In this document: piece by piece, positions 34,307 through 48,595 of the stretch
Numbering within the stretch: the stretch's first letter is position 1
Layout: every line of letters begins with the position of its first letter
DNA from: Zobellella endophytica
Lineage (GTDB): Bacteria > Pseudomonadota > Gammaproteobacteria > Enterobacterales > Aeromonadaceae
Direction of reading: 5' to 3'
Assembly (NCBI RefSeq): GCF_003012775.1
Contig: NZ_PXYG01000002.1
Location: 434,001 to 498,000 of the forward strand
DNA: 64,000 nucleotides
Notes under the pieces: model-generated
Database searches by the model: none
What the model was told of the DNA's origin: nothing
What the model saw: the letters and a program-made list of their open reading frames with translations, nothing else
Position numbers and translations under genes: made by a program

Positions 34307-35622
34307 TGAGTATTGAACTGATTACCGGCCTGCTGCTGCTGGGGGTGCTGATCTCCTTTATGCTGGGCGCCCAGGTGGGCCTGGCCCTGGGCGGCGTGGC
34401 CATGCTGCTCGGCTATGCCACCTGGGGCGAAGGCATCTTCAACATCATCCCCACCACCATCGAAAGCACCCTGTTCAGCTTCGTGCTGCTGGCCATTCCG
34501 CTGTACATATACATGGGCCAGTTGCTGACCCGCTCCGGCATCGGCGACGCCATGTTCAAGGCCAGCCAGCTGATCATCGGGCGCATCCGCGGCTCGCTCG
34601 CCATCAGCGTGATCGGGGTCTGCTCGATGATCGGCGCCATGGTCGGCATCATCGGCGCCGGCATCATGACCTCGGGCAGCATCGCCCTGCGCCCCATGCT
34701 GGAGCGCGGCTACGACAAGAAGCTGGCGCTCGGGGTGATCATGGCCGGCGGCGGCCTGGGCATCCTGATCCCGCCCAGCATCCCCATGATACTGTTCAGC
34801 TCCACCACCCAGACTTCGGTGGGCAAGATGTTCGTCGCCGCCCTGGTGCCGGCGCTGATCTCCATTACCGTGCTGGTGCTGTACGTGGTGATCTCCTGCA
34901 AGCTCAACCCGAGCCGGGCGCCCGTCGGCCATGCCCTGGACGTGCCCAAGAACGCCCGCGAACGCTTCATTACCCTGCGCGACGGTTTTATGGCACTGCT
35001 GCTGATCGTGCTGGTGCTGGGCAGCATCCTCACCGGCATCGCCACCCCCACCGAGTCCGGCGCCCTGGGCGTGGTCGGCGCCCTGCTGCTGGCCATCATG
35101 TACAAGCGCTTCAAGCTCAGCATGATGAAGCGCTCCGGCATCGAAACCGCGCTGCTGGTGAGCGTGGCCATCTGGATAGTGCTGGGCGCCTCGGTGTTCA
35201 GCAACTTCCACCTGCTGATGGGCGTGCAGGGCATGGTGGCGGATTTCGCCGCCGGCCTGGATCTGCCGCCCATCGTGATCATCCTGATGATGCAGGTGGT
35301 GATGCTGCTGCTCGGCTTTATCATCGACGAGATGATCATCGTGCTGATCTGCGCGCCGCTGTTCACCCCCATCGCGGTGAGCCTGGGCTACGATCCCATC
35401 TGGTTCGGCATTCTGATGATCCTGAACATCGAAATAGCGGTACAGACCCCGCCCTACGGCTTCGCCCTGTTCTACCTCAAGGGCATTGCCCCGCCGGGCG
35501 TGACCATGCTGGATATCTACAAGTCGGTACTGCCTTTCGTCATGCTCAAGCTGGGCGTGCTGATCCTGTGCATGCTGGTGCCGGAGATCGTCACCTGGCT
35601 GCCCAACAAACTGATGGGGTAA
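34306..35622 (+). CDS. TRAP transporter large permease (DctM family)
   Basis: A 438-residue inner membrane transporter subunit with about 12 hydrophobic segments. DctM signatures include GVAMLLGYATWGEG, AIPLYIYMGQLLTRSG, MIGAMVGIIGAGIMTSGSIALRPML, GGLGILIPPSIPMILF and QTPPYGFALFYLKGIAPPGV. The start at 34306 overlaps the DctQ stop by one base. The complete DctPQM set plus a UspA gene 5 nt downstream looks like one operon of four genes. Confidence 0.95.
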   Translation: MSIELITGLLLLGVLISFMLGAQVGLALGGVAMLLGYATWGEGIFNIIPTTIESTLFSFVLLAIPLYIYMGQLLTRSGIGDAMFKASQLIIGRIRGSLAISVIGVCSMIGAMVGIIGAGIMTSGSIALRPMLERGYDKKLALGVIMAGGGLGILIPPSIPMILFSSTTQTSVGKMFVAALVPALISITVLVLYVVISCKLNPSRAPVGHALDVPKNARERFITLRDGFMALLLIVLVLGSILTGIATPTESGALGVVGALLLAIMYKRFKLSMMKRSGIETALLVSVAIWIVLGASVFSNFHLLMGVQGMVADFAAGLDLPPIVIILMMQVVMLLLGFIIDEMIIVLICAPLFTPIAVSLGYDPIWFGILMILNIEIAVQTPPYGFALFYLKGIAPPGVTMLDIYKSVLPFVMLKLGVLILCMLVPEIVTWLPNKLMG

Positions 35623-35627
35623 TACTT

Positions 35628-36050
35628 ATGTTCAAGCAAATACTGCTGCCGCTGGATTTCGAGCACCAGGAACTGTATCCCCAGGTGCTGGAGTCGGCGC
35701 TCAAGCTCTGCCACCCCGAGGGCAGGATCAACCTGCTGTACGTCAATCCGGCCCGTATCCACCACGCGGCGGTGCCGCTGATGTCGAACGAGCTGATCGA
35801 CAGCATGGACAAGACCATGGAGCAGCAACTGGCCGACTTCATGGCCCGGCACATTCCCGCCGCCCACCAGGGCAAGGTATGGATCAAGCACGGAGTGGTA
35901 TACGACACCATCCTGGCCCGGGCCAGGAAACAGCGGGCCGATCTGATCGTCATGCCCGCCTCCCGCCCCGGCGCCGAGACCTACCTGCTCGGCTCCAACG
36001 CCTCCCGGGTGGTGCGCCACGCCGACTGCGCGGTGCTGGTGATCCGCTAG
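35628..36050 (+). CDS. UspA-family universal stress protein
   Basis: A 140-residue cytoplasmic protein of the Usp fold. It starts MFKQILLPLDFEH and ends with the nucleotide-loop region MPASRPGAETYLLGSNASRVVRHADCAVLVIR, the G-x2-G-x9-G(S)-type motif of the ATP-binding subclass; here GAETYLLGSNAS is close to it. It starts 5 nt after the large TRAP permease stop. Usp genes often accompany TRAP transporters, as in TeaD, which binds ATP and modulates uptake by TeaABC. That role is inferred from context. Confidence 0.88.
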   Translation: MFKQILLPLDFEHQELYPQVLESALKLCHPEGRINLLYVNPARIHHAAVPLMSNELIDSMDKTMEQQLADFMARHIPAAHQGKVWIKHGVVYDTILARARKQRADLIVMPASRPGAETYLLGSNASRVVRHADCAVLVIR

Positions 36051-36093
36051 CCTCGTACCCAGCCACGGCAGTTCCAGTACTGGCGTCAACGCT

Positions 36094-36121
36094 ACGGCAA
36101 AGGCGGCTGCCTTTGCCGTTT
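36094..36121. terminator. convergent hairpin between uspA and zntR
   Basis: ACGGCAAAGGC pairs perfectly over 11 bp with GCCTTTGCCGT around GGCT. It lies 44 nt after the uspA stop and 12 nt after the zntR stop on the other strand. The T-tail is short on both strands; it probably serves both genes. Confidence 0.6.
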
Positions 36122-36130
36122 CGAGGGGAT

Positions 36131-36559
36131 CTAGCGGGCATTGTTCTCGGCGGTAAGCAGCTTGCCATCCAGCGCTTCGAGGATGGAGCAGTGTTCGGCA
36201 CTCTCCTGGCCGCCGCAGCAGGCGTCGGACAGCTGCTTCAACGAATCGCGAAACCGCTTCAGTTCGGTGATCCGCTCCTCCACGTCCGCCAGCTTGGCGT
36301 CGGCCACCGCCTTGACTTCGTGGCAGCTCACCTCGCAGCTGCTTACCCGCAGGGCAAGCAGCTCTTCGATGTCCTTCAGGGAGAAGCCCACCCGCTTACA
36401 GCGCAAAATAAAATGCAGCCGGTTCTTGTCCTCCTCGCTGTACAGCCGATAGCCGGCGGCGGTGCGCAGGCTGGGGGCGAGCAGGCCTTCCTTCTCGTAA
36501 AAGCGCAGGGTATCGGCCTTCACACCGAAGTGCCTGGCCAGTTCACCGATTCGATACAT
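36131..36559 (-). CDS. zntR: ZntR-type Zn(II)-responsive MerR regulator
   Basis: A 142-residue MerR-family activator. The N-terminal helix-turn-helix MYRIGELARHFGVKADTLRFYE is followed by a dimerisation helix. The metal residues fall at the E. coli ZntR positions: Cys79 (SSCEVSC), Cys114 and Cys115 (ACCGG) and Cys124 (EHCSIL). This supports a Zn(II), possibly Cd(II)/Pb(II), sensor. No zntA exporter is in the window, so its target lies elsewhere. It is divergent from purH. Confidence 0.92.
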   Translation of the reverse strand: MYRIGELARHFGVKADTLRFYEKEGLLAPSLRTAAGYRLYSEEDKNRLHFILRCKRVGFSLKDIEELLALRVSSCEVSCHEVKAVADAKLADVEERITELKRFRDSLKQLSDACCGGQESAEHCSILEALDGKLLTAENNAR

Positions 36560-36684
36560 CCGTTACTCCCTTGATGAAACCGGGGCTTTGTTACACATAA
36601 AACCTCTTGACACCAAAGCAAATAGTCAAACAAGCCGCGTCAAAATACTGTAAAATGTGCCGCCTCCGTTCTGGCGTACCAGGC

Positions 36685-36724
36685 GGTTTGGTAAAGTCGG
36701 CAAGCCTGCCCATTTTACCAAACC
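36685..36724 (+). promoter_or_regulatory. long inverted repeat in purH leader
   Basis: GGTTTGGTAAA (36685-36695) pairs perfectly with TTTACCAAACC (36714-36724) around an 18-nt loop. The right arm ends 32 nt before the purH ATG. This could be an operator or an mRNA structure controlling purHD; it does not match the E. coli PurR box. Confidence 0.6.
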
Positions 36725-36756
36725 CCCCGATTGATCGTTAAAGGAACGAGAACATA

Positions 36757-38340
<1,584 letters not shown>

Positions 38341-38406
38341 TTATCCTTCTGTGCCGGATGCGCCTGCATGGCATATTCAGCAGGCAACGCCAGGTATTGA
38401 AAGCAG

Positions 38407-38507
38407 GACTGGCAGGGTCGGCTAAGCCGACCATCGGCGGCAGGGAGGCCGCCGTCGAGCTTACATGGATGTACTTGCAGCGTGTCGGCGTGCCGACCCT
38501 GCCAGTC
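38407..38507. repeat. 101-bp element with 16-bp terminal inverted repeats between purH and purD
   Basis: The 16-mer GACTGGCAGGGTCGGC (38407-38422) recurs as an exact reverse complement at 38492-38507. Inside are three further hairpins: GGTCGGC-TAA-GCCGACC (38416-38432), CGGCGGC-N6-GCCGCCG (38435-38454) and GTCGGC-GT-GCCGAC (38484-38497). No transposase is encoded. It looks like a non-autonomous dispersed repeat sitting in an operon spacer. Confidence 0.65.
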
Positions 38508-38559
38508 TCGCGCGGCACAAAACAGACACTATCTTCGAACCGATTTTAAGGAACAGACC

Positions 38560-39844
<1,285 letters not shown>

Positions 39845-39846
<2 letters not shown>

Positions 39847-39893
39847 GCTGGAAGCTGGAAGCTGGAAGCTGGAAGCTGGAAGCTGGAAGCTGG
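39845..39893 (+). repeat. heptanucleotide tandem repeat (AAGCTGG)7
   Basis: Seven perfect copies of AAGCTGG start within the purD stop codon (TAA at 39844-39846) and end 13 nt before the purD terminator. A unit of seven in a non-coding tail is a likely slippage hot spot; copy number may vary between strains. Confidence 0.9.
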
Positions 39894-39905
39894 AAGGATA
39901 ATACT

Positions 39906-39934
39906 GAGGGGCCCGATGAGGCCCCTCTTTTTTT
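39906..39934 (+). terminator. rho-independent terminator of purHD
   Basis: GAGGGGCC pairs with GGCCCCTC around a 6-nt loop and is followed by seven Ts. It lies 60 nt after purD, beyond the heptamer repeat. Confidence 0.9.
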
Positions 39935-39971
39935 CGCCAGAGATTTCTCTTTACCACGGCTTTTACATCAT

Positions 39972-40034
39972 CGTCATCTCCGCGCAGGCGGAGAACCATG
40001 AGGGTTTGTCCTGGACTCCCGTCTGCACGGGAGT
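39972..40034. repeat. paired inverted REP-like hairpins
   Basis: Two hairpins face each other: CTCCGC-GCAG-GCGGAG (39978-39993) and ACTCCCGT-CTGC-ACGGGAGT (40015-40034). The second, read on the other strand, resembles the first with the same GCAG loop. This is the head-to-head layout of bacterial interspersed mosaic elements. Confidence 0.65.
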
Positions 40035-40093
40035 GACCACAGAGAACCACGAAGCTTTATTAGCAGTCAGCAAAAGCCCCTGAGAGCTCTTGT

Positions 40094-40450
40094 TTACAGC
40101 TGCCGGCCCAGCCAGTCGGCAAAGCCGGGCAGGGCGCCCAAGTGGGGCAGCAGGGTGATGGTCACCTGCGGATACTGTGCCCGCTTCTGCTCCAGCACCG
40201 AGGGCAGATCCTTCACCACGTGCTTGCCCTGGGCCAGGAAATAGGGAAACAGCTTGATGTCACTGGCACCGGCCGCCACCTGGTCATCAATGGCCTGCTC
40301 CAGGCTGGGCTCGGCCAGTTCCCAGAAACCGTGGCCAACCAGCGCAAACTTGTCGTTCATGCCGTCGGCCAGGGCGCGGGAAAAGGTGGCGATTTCATCG
40401 TTCGCGGCCGCCCGTCGACTGCCGTGGGCGACCAGGATAAAGGCTTTCAT
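40094..40450 (-). CDS. CbiX/SirB-like chelatase, single short domain
   Basis: A 118-residue protein of the CbiX/SirB family, whose members insert cobalt or iron into sirohydrochlorin. It starts KAFILVAHGSRRAAANDEI, with the family HGSR histidine, and has KLFPYFLAQGKHVVKDLP with the second active-site His. The length is that of the small half-size chelatases which act as dimers. It begins one base after the stop of the unknown gene upstream, so the two are coupled. No cobalamin or sirohaem gene is nearby; metal and substrate are not certain. Confidence 0.82.
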   Translation of the reverse strand: MKAFILVAHGSRRAAANDEIATFSRALADGMNDKFALVGHGFWELAEPSLEQAIDDQVAAGASDIKLFPYFLAQGKHVVKDLPSVLEQKRAQYPQVTITLLPHLGALPGFADWLGRQL

Positions 40451-40451
40451 A

Positions 40452-40874
40452 CTACTCCTGTTTCAGGTTGATGTCGGGGGGCTGAGCGGCCAGCACATCC
40501 ACGCAGAAGTCCCAACTGGAAATACGGTAATGCTGAATATCCTCCTCCAGATGCGAGCCCTGGGTTTCCTGGTGAAACCAGGTCAGGAAGCGGGACGGCG
40601 TGATCAGCTGGATCTGGCAATCGATGTCGCCGGCATCATCGTTGATAAAGTCGAGCACGTCGGCCCCTTCCAGCACCCGGTAGCCGAACAGGTGACCGAA
40701 GCTCAGCCGATAGATAATACGGGGTGGGGTATCAATGTCGGTCGGTATGCCCATGCAGAGCTCGAGGCTGCCACTCCAGACGTCCTGATGCAGTTCGGTC
40801 AGCATGAGGCCGGTCGTCAGTCCCCGGGCTCCCGCCCATGGAACCGCTACCTGTCGAATCGCGTTAACTTCCAT
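40452..40874 (-). CDS. conserved-looking protein of unknown function, coupled to CbiX-like gene
   Basis: A 140-residue cytoplasmic protein with no signal peptide or membrane segment. It is acidic, with VPWAGARGLTTGLMLTELHQDVW near the start and RISSWDFCVDVLAAQPPDINLKQE at the end. I recognise no family. The stop codon lies one base before the CbiX-like start codon, suggesting joint translation. A lightly charged ATG region without a strong ribosome-binding site precedes it. The gene is called real because the frame fills the gap exactly and its composition resembles its neighbours. Confidence 0.65.
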   Translation of the reverse strand: MEVNAIRQVAVPWAGARGLTTGLMLTELHQDVWSGSLELCMGIPTDIDTPPRIIYRLSFGHLFGYRVLEGADVLDFINDDAGDIDCQIQLITPSRFLTWFHQETQGSHLEEDIQHYRISSWDFCVDVLAAQPPDINLKQE

Positions 40875-40949
40875 AACACCCTCCCAGAAACGGGCTGCGG
40901 ACCTGGATCAGTTATAACAACCGGATAATCAAAGGAGCAAGTAGGGATG

Positions 40950-40974
40950 AAAAAAAACCCGGCGGCGCCGGGTT
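40950..40974 (-). terminator. rho-independent terminator of hupA
   Basis: On the minus strand AACCCGGC pairs with GCCGGGTT around a 3-nt loop and runs into eight Ts. It starts 11 nt after the hupA stop. Confidence 0.88.
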
Positions 40975-40984
40975 TTGGGGAGTC

Positions 40985-41257
40985 TTATTTGACCGCGTCT
41001 TTCAGCGCCTTGCCGGCGACGAAGCTCGGCACGTTGGCCGCTGAAATCTGGATTTCCTTGCCGGTTTGCGGGTTGCGACCGGTGCGGGCGGCACGATGGT
41101 TCACCTTGAAAGTACCGAAACCGACCAGTTGTACCGGGTCGCCTTCCTTCAGGCTTTGAGTGATACCGTTGAGTACTTCTTCCAGTGCAGCCTTGGCCTG
41201 AGTCTTGCTCAGATCTGCTTTGGCAGCAATTGCATCGACAAGCTGAGTCTTATTCAT
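40985..41257 (-). CDS. hupA: nucleoid protein HU
   Basis: A 90-residue DNA-bending histone-like protein. The sequence [29 protein letters not shown] opens the helical dimer body. [27 protein letters not shown] forms the DNA-binding beta arms, and the C terminus is [19 protein letters not shown] precedes the ATG at 41257; the frame extends upstream without support. The closeness to purD and purH matches gammaproteobacterial purHD-hupA neighbourhoods. It has its own strong terminator. Confidence 0.95.
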   Translation of the reverse strand: MNKTQLVDAIAAKADLSKTQAKAALEEVLNGITQSLKEGDPVQLVGFGTFKVNHRAARTGRNPQTGKEIQISAANVPSFVAGKALKDAVK

Positions 41258-41522
41258 AGGGTATCCTTTCTCACTTGGCATTAAGCGGTTGCCCACTCTA
41301 TTCAAATTTCGGGCTCAAGCAAAGCCTTTGTCTTGGAGCCAAACATCGAGTGCCGTTGTTTTGTTCAGAAACTGCGGAAAACATCACACTACCGCAAGGG
41401 AAAGCCCGTGGCGACAAGCCACAAACGACCTCAGCATAGCCGACCGGAACCGGCCCTGCCAAGGGCAAAGCCGGTGTGGCGGGCAAAATCTGCCGTAGTG
41501 ATGCCGCCGCCGGCCACCATGA

Positions 41523-42386
41523 TCAGGACTCCAGATCCTTGATCACCACGGTGGAGTCGCAGCGGCCATAGCCTTCGGCCAGCAGTTTTTCGTACACCTG
41601 GTGTACATGCTCGGTCAGCGGCAGTGTCAGCCCCAGCCGTTGTGCCTCGTCCAGGCAGATGCCCAAATCCTTGTGCATCCACTGGGCGGCGAAGCCGAAG
41701 TCGAACTTGCCTTCCGCCATGGTCTGGGCCCGGTTCTGCAACTGCCAGCTCTGGGCGGCACCGCCGGCCAGCACCTCGATCAGGGTGGGAATGTCGAGCC
41801 CCGCCTTCCTGGCGATCATCAACCCCTCGGCGATGCCCTGCACCGCGCCGATAACACAGATCTGGTTGACCATCTTGCAGCGCTGGCCGGACCCCACCGG
41901 GCCCAGCCGGGTCACCTTCTTGCCGTAGGCGGCCAGCACCGGCACGGCCTCGGCCACGTCTGCTTCATCGCCCCCTATCATCACCGTCAGGGCGCCGTTT
42001 TCCGCCCCCAGCTGGCCACCGGACACGGGGGCGTCGATAAAGCGCAGCCCGGCCTCGGCGGCCTTCCCGGACAGCTCCTCCGCCAGCTCCGCCGAAGTGG
42101 TGGTGTGGTCGACCAGCAGGGCACCCGCCTTCATCCCGGCCAGCACGCCTTCCTCGCCGTATACCACGGCGCGCACGTCGTCGTCGTTACCCACGCAGAC
42201 CATCACCATGTCGGCGCCTCGGGCCGCCTCGGCGGGGGTGGCGGCACAGGTGCCGCCGTGGCAGGCCACCCAGTCGGCCGCCTTCTGCGGGTTGCGGTTG
42301 TAGATGCAGACCTGGTGGCCCGCCTGTTGCAGATGCCCGGCCATGGGAAAGCCCATAACTCCCAGTCCGATAAATGCCAGTTTCAT
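41523..42386 (-). CDS. beta-hydroxyacid dehydrogenase (3-hydroxyisobutyrate / tartronate semialdehyde reductase family)
   Basis: A 287-residue NAD(P)-dependent dehydrogenase. The Rossmann start is MKLAFIGLGVMGFPMAGHL (GxGxMG); FIDAPVSGGQLGAENG is the substrate-binding signature and GSGQRCKMVNQI carries the catalytic lysine. The family includes 3-hydroxyisobutyrate dehydrogenase, tartronate semialdehyde reductase and glyoxylate/succinic semialdehyde reductase; sequence alone does not choose. With gabDT nearby in the genome, succinic or glyoxylic semialdehyde is a possible substrate. It is a lone gene with a GGGGAGCAGAAG start context. Confidence 0.86.
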   Translation of the reverse strand: MKLAFIGLGVMGFPMAGHLQQAGHQVCIYNRNPQKAADWVACHGGTCAATPAEAARGADMVMVCVGNDDDVRAVVYGEEGVLAGMKAGALLVDHTTTSAELAEELSGKAAEAGLRFIDAPVSGGQLGAENGALTVMIGGDEADVAEAVPVLAAYGKKVTRLGPVGSGQRCKMVNQICVIGAVQGIAEGLMIARKAGLDIPTLIEVLAGGAAQSWQLQNRAQTMAEGKFDFGFAAQWMHKDLGICLDEAQRLGLTLPLTEHVHQVYEKLLAEGYGRCDSTVVIKDLES

Positions 42387-42481
42387 CTTCTGCTCCCCTG
42401 CTTTGCTGTCGAGATAACGAATTGAATCGGAGGGAAATCATCACACGCCGGCGGGAGCGGAACAAGTCTTGTTGCCGCCAT

Positions 42482-42515
42482 AAAAAAGGCAAGGTCCGCC
42501 GGCGCGGGCCTTGCC
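42482..42515 (-). terminator. rho-independent terminator of ast-DUF1338 operon
   Basis: On the minus strand GGCAAGG pairs with CCTTGCC around a 14-nt GC-rich loop and is followed by six Ts. It lies 52 nt after the DUF1338 stop. Confidence 0.85.
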
Positions 42516-42567
42516 GAAAGGGCACGTCTCGTGGTGGGCAAGCGACGGGGCTCCAGGCCTCCGCGGG

Positions 42568-43371
42568 TTATCTGTTGACGTTGGTGCTTTCGAAAATCTT
42601 GTCCGCCGAGGCGGCGACGAAGCCGGTGTAGAGCTCGCCGTCGGGCTTGGCATAGCGCAGGGCGAACTCGTAGAAGCAGCTCGGCAGCTCGGCCTTGCCG
42701 TCGCTGAACTCGACGATGGCGGTGTCGGCCATGGTGGAGGACTGCTCCAGCAGCACCTCGGGCGAGCCCTTGATCTCGCCGCCGGCGGCATTGAGCCGGA
42801 AGCCCGCGTTCTTGAGGGCGCTGTTCACCGCCTCCAGGCTGTCGAAGCCGTCCAGCTCGTTGACGCTGACGGTGAAGTGGTTGGCCCTAAAGCCGTAGGC
42901 CGCCAGCCAGGCCGCGTATTCGCTCTCCGCCAGCAGGGTCTTGTAGTCTTCATAAGAGACCTGCCAGGGCGCGCCGGAATAGAGAAAACCGGTCTGGGCG
43001 GGCAGGCCCTCGTCCACCTGGTCGATCAGGCCGGCGACGATGCGCTGCAGCCCGGGGGAGCACTGCTCCAGCAGCAGTTCGCTGATAAACACCTTGGGCG
43101 CGGTGGCATCGAGGGGATGCTCGTAGTGGCGGGCGTAGAGCTTCTTGGCCTCGAAACGGTACTCGCCCTTCTGCTCGTAGCCCAGCGCCAGGAAGTGGGC
43201 GGCCAGCTTCTCCAGCCCCAGCCTGGGATGGCGGAAGGTGCGAAACGCCACGTGGTCGTTGATGATGGCCTTGCCGCCGCCCAGCAGCTCGTGGATCTCC
43301 AGGGCGCTGGGGGTCATCTTCAGATAGTCCTGCCACAGGGCGTTGAACAGTTCATTCACCGAAGTGTGCAT
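42568..43371 (-). CDS. DUF1338 family protein (2-oxoadipate dioxygenase/decarboxylase-like), in ast operon
   Basis: A 267-residue protein of the DUF1338 family, VOC-fold metalloenzymes. The characterised member HglS (about 460 residues) converts 2-oxoadipate to 2-hydroxyglutarate. The short form here has INDHVAFRTFRHP, with the likely first metal His, KVFISELLLEQCSPGLQ, RANHFTVSVNELDG with a second His, and a conserved Glu in the C-terminal FYEFALRYA. The ATG at 43371 begins the conserved MHTSVNELFNALW. It follows astD on the same strand after 163 bp of hairpin-rich sequence. A role in arginine or related 2-oxoacid breakdown is inferred from linkage. Confidence 0.82.
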   Translation of the reverse strand: MHTSVNELFNALWQDYLKMTPSALEIHELLGGGKAIINDHVAFRTFRHPRLGLEKLAAHFLALGYEQKGEYRFEAKKLYARHYEHPLDATAPKVFISELLLEQCSPGLQRIVAGLIDQVDEGLPAQTGFLYSGAPWQVSYEDYKTLLAESEYAAWLAAYGFRANHFTVSVNELDGFDSLEAVNSALKNAGFRLNAAGGEIKGSPEVLLEQSSTMADTAIVEFSDGKAELPSCFYEFALRYAKPDGELYTGFVAASADKIFESTNVNR

Positions 43372-43458
43372 GCTCTTTTTTCCTTGTTGTGGGGTCATCC
43401 CTATTTCACGCAATCCGAGCGGTCCGGATAACGGCGCCGGGCCGCTCAGTACCTTGAT

Positions 43459-43517
43459 GGCCGGCCGGCAAAACGCCGGCCGGCCTTGCCTCCTCCCCCA
43501 CCCCGGCGACGCCGGGG
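43459..43517. repeat. two GC-rich perfect hairpins between astD and DUF1338
   Basis: GGCCGGCCGGC-AAAAC-GCCGGCCGGCC (43459-43485, 11-bp stem) and CCCCGGC-GAC-GCCGGGG (43501-43517) occupy the spacer of an otherwise tight operon. Neither has a T-tract. They may stabilise upstream ast mRNA or represent extragenic palindromes. Confidence 0.6.
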
Positions 43518-43534
43518 CCTGCCATCGGTGCGCC

Positions 43535-46025
<2,491 letters not shown>

Positions 46026-46103
46026 GCAGAACTCCTTATTACAAAATTGGCGACAAGAGCGAGGCAACCCTGCCCCGCCCTTGATACCTGTCGCCGGAAT
46101 GAG

Positions 46104-47706
<1,603 letters not shown>

Positions 47707-48288
47707 TCAGATAAGTTCGAGAAAGTTCTGCAGCAGGCGATGGCCGCCTTCGGTAAGGATGCTCTCGGGGTGGAACTGCACGCTGTAGAGGGGCAGGTGG
47801 CGATGCCGCATGGCCATGATCTCGTCCACCCGCCCGTCGCCGGTTTCGGTCCAGGCGGTGAGCTCGAAGCAGGCGGGCAGGCTCTCGGGCTCCACCACCA
47901 GGGAATGGTAACGGGTGACGGTGAGTGGATCCGGCAGCCCCTCGAACAGGCCCCGGCCGGTGTGGCGGATGGGGGAGGTCTTGCCGTGCATCACCCGGCG
48001 GGCGCGCACCACCCGCCCACCGAAGGCCTGGGCGATGGCCTGGTGCCCCAGACAGACGCCGAGGATGGGGATGACGCCGGCAAACCGGGTGATGGCCGCC
48101 AGCGACACCCCCGCCTCGTTGGGCGTGCAGGGCCCGGGCGAGATCACCAGCCCCCGCGGTGCCAGCGCGGCGATCTCGTCCAGCCCGATCTCGTCGTTGC
48201 GGCGCACCACCACCTCCTGCCCCAGCTCACCGAAGTACTGCACCAGGTTCCAGGTAAAGGAGTCGTAGTTGTCGATCATCAACAGCAT
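47707..48288 (-). CDS. pabA: aminodeoxychorismate/anthranilate synthase glutaminase subunit
   Basis: A 193-residue class I glutamine amidotransferase that delivers ammonia to chorismate for folate (PabA) or tryptophan (TrpG) synthesis. It has [19 protein letters not shown], the oxyanion [10 protein letters not shown], the nucleophile Cys in [17 protein letters not shown], and the His-Glu pair in [15 protein letters not shown]. The PabA/TrpG question is settled only by context: it is not in a trp operon and lies upstream of an argD/astC-type gene, as pabA does in many gammaproteobacteria. The start at 48288 matches the family; the frame extends to 48330. Confidence 0.9.
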   Translation of the reverse strand: MLLMIDNYDSFTWNLVQYFGELGQEVVVRRNDEIGLDEIAALAPRGLVISPGPCTPNEAGVSLAAITRFAGVIPILGVCLGHQAIAQAFGGRVVRARRVMHGKTSPIRHTGRGLFEGLPDPLTVTRYHSLVVEPESLPACFELTAWTETGDGRVDEIMAMRHRHLPLYSVQFHPESILTEGGHRLLQNFLELI

Positions 48289-48595
48289 ATTTAGCTTATC
48301 TATTTGATTTAAGAGAATAAAAATAGTCAATCATCGCTTTACCGGCCGCAATTCCATTTACCCCAAAACCCGGGACCGCAACGGCATGCACGAAGAAACC
48401 GTATTCTCGCATCTATCCACCCGGTGTCCAACCTCACCCGGCTCCAATGAGAGTCCTGCTGCTGGGTTTCGGCATCCATAACGTGGCTGTCCTCGCCCTT
48501 GAATTTCCCTATAACCTTCACGCCCTTGTCATAAACCGGCGCTAGCCTTTCTGCAAATGAGATCGATCTCATTCAGTATTCAGAGAGAGTTACGC
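48289..48595. other. 307-bp divergent region pabA / LacI regulator
   Basis: It holds promoters for both directions and the 18-bp palindrome at 48556-48573. A 77-codon frame at 48339-48572 (minus) crosses the palindrome and has no ribosome-binding site, so it is not called. Confidence 0.5.
48556..48573. promoter_or_regulatory. perfect 18-bp palindrome, LacI-family operator candidate
   Basis: AATGAGATCGATCTCATT is an exact palindrome ending 22 nt before the start codon of the LacI-type gene. Length, even symmetry and a central CG step (ATCGAT) match LacI/GalR-family operators. Confidence 0.75.

Noticed and set aside
48339-48572. 77-codon minus-strand frame upstream of pabA
   Set aside because: It runs through the 18-bp palindrome and lacks start signals.
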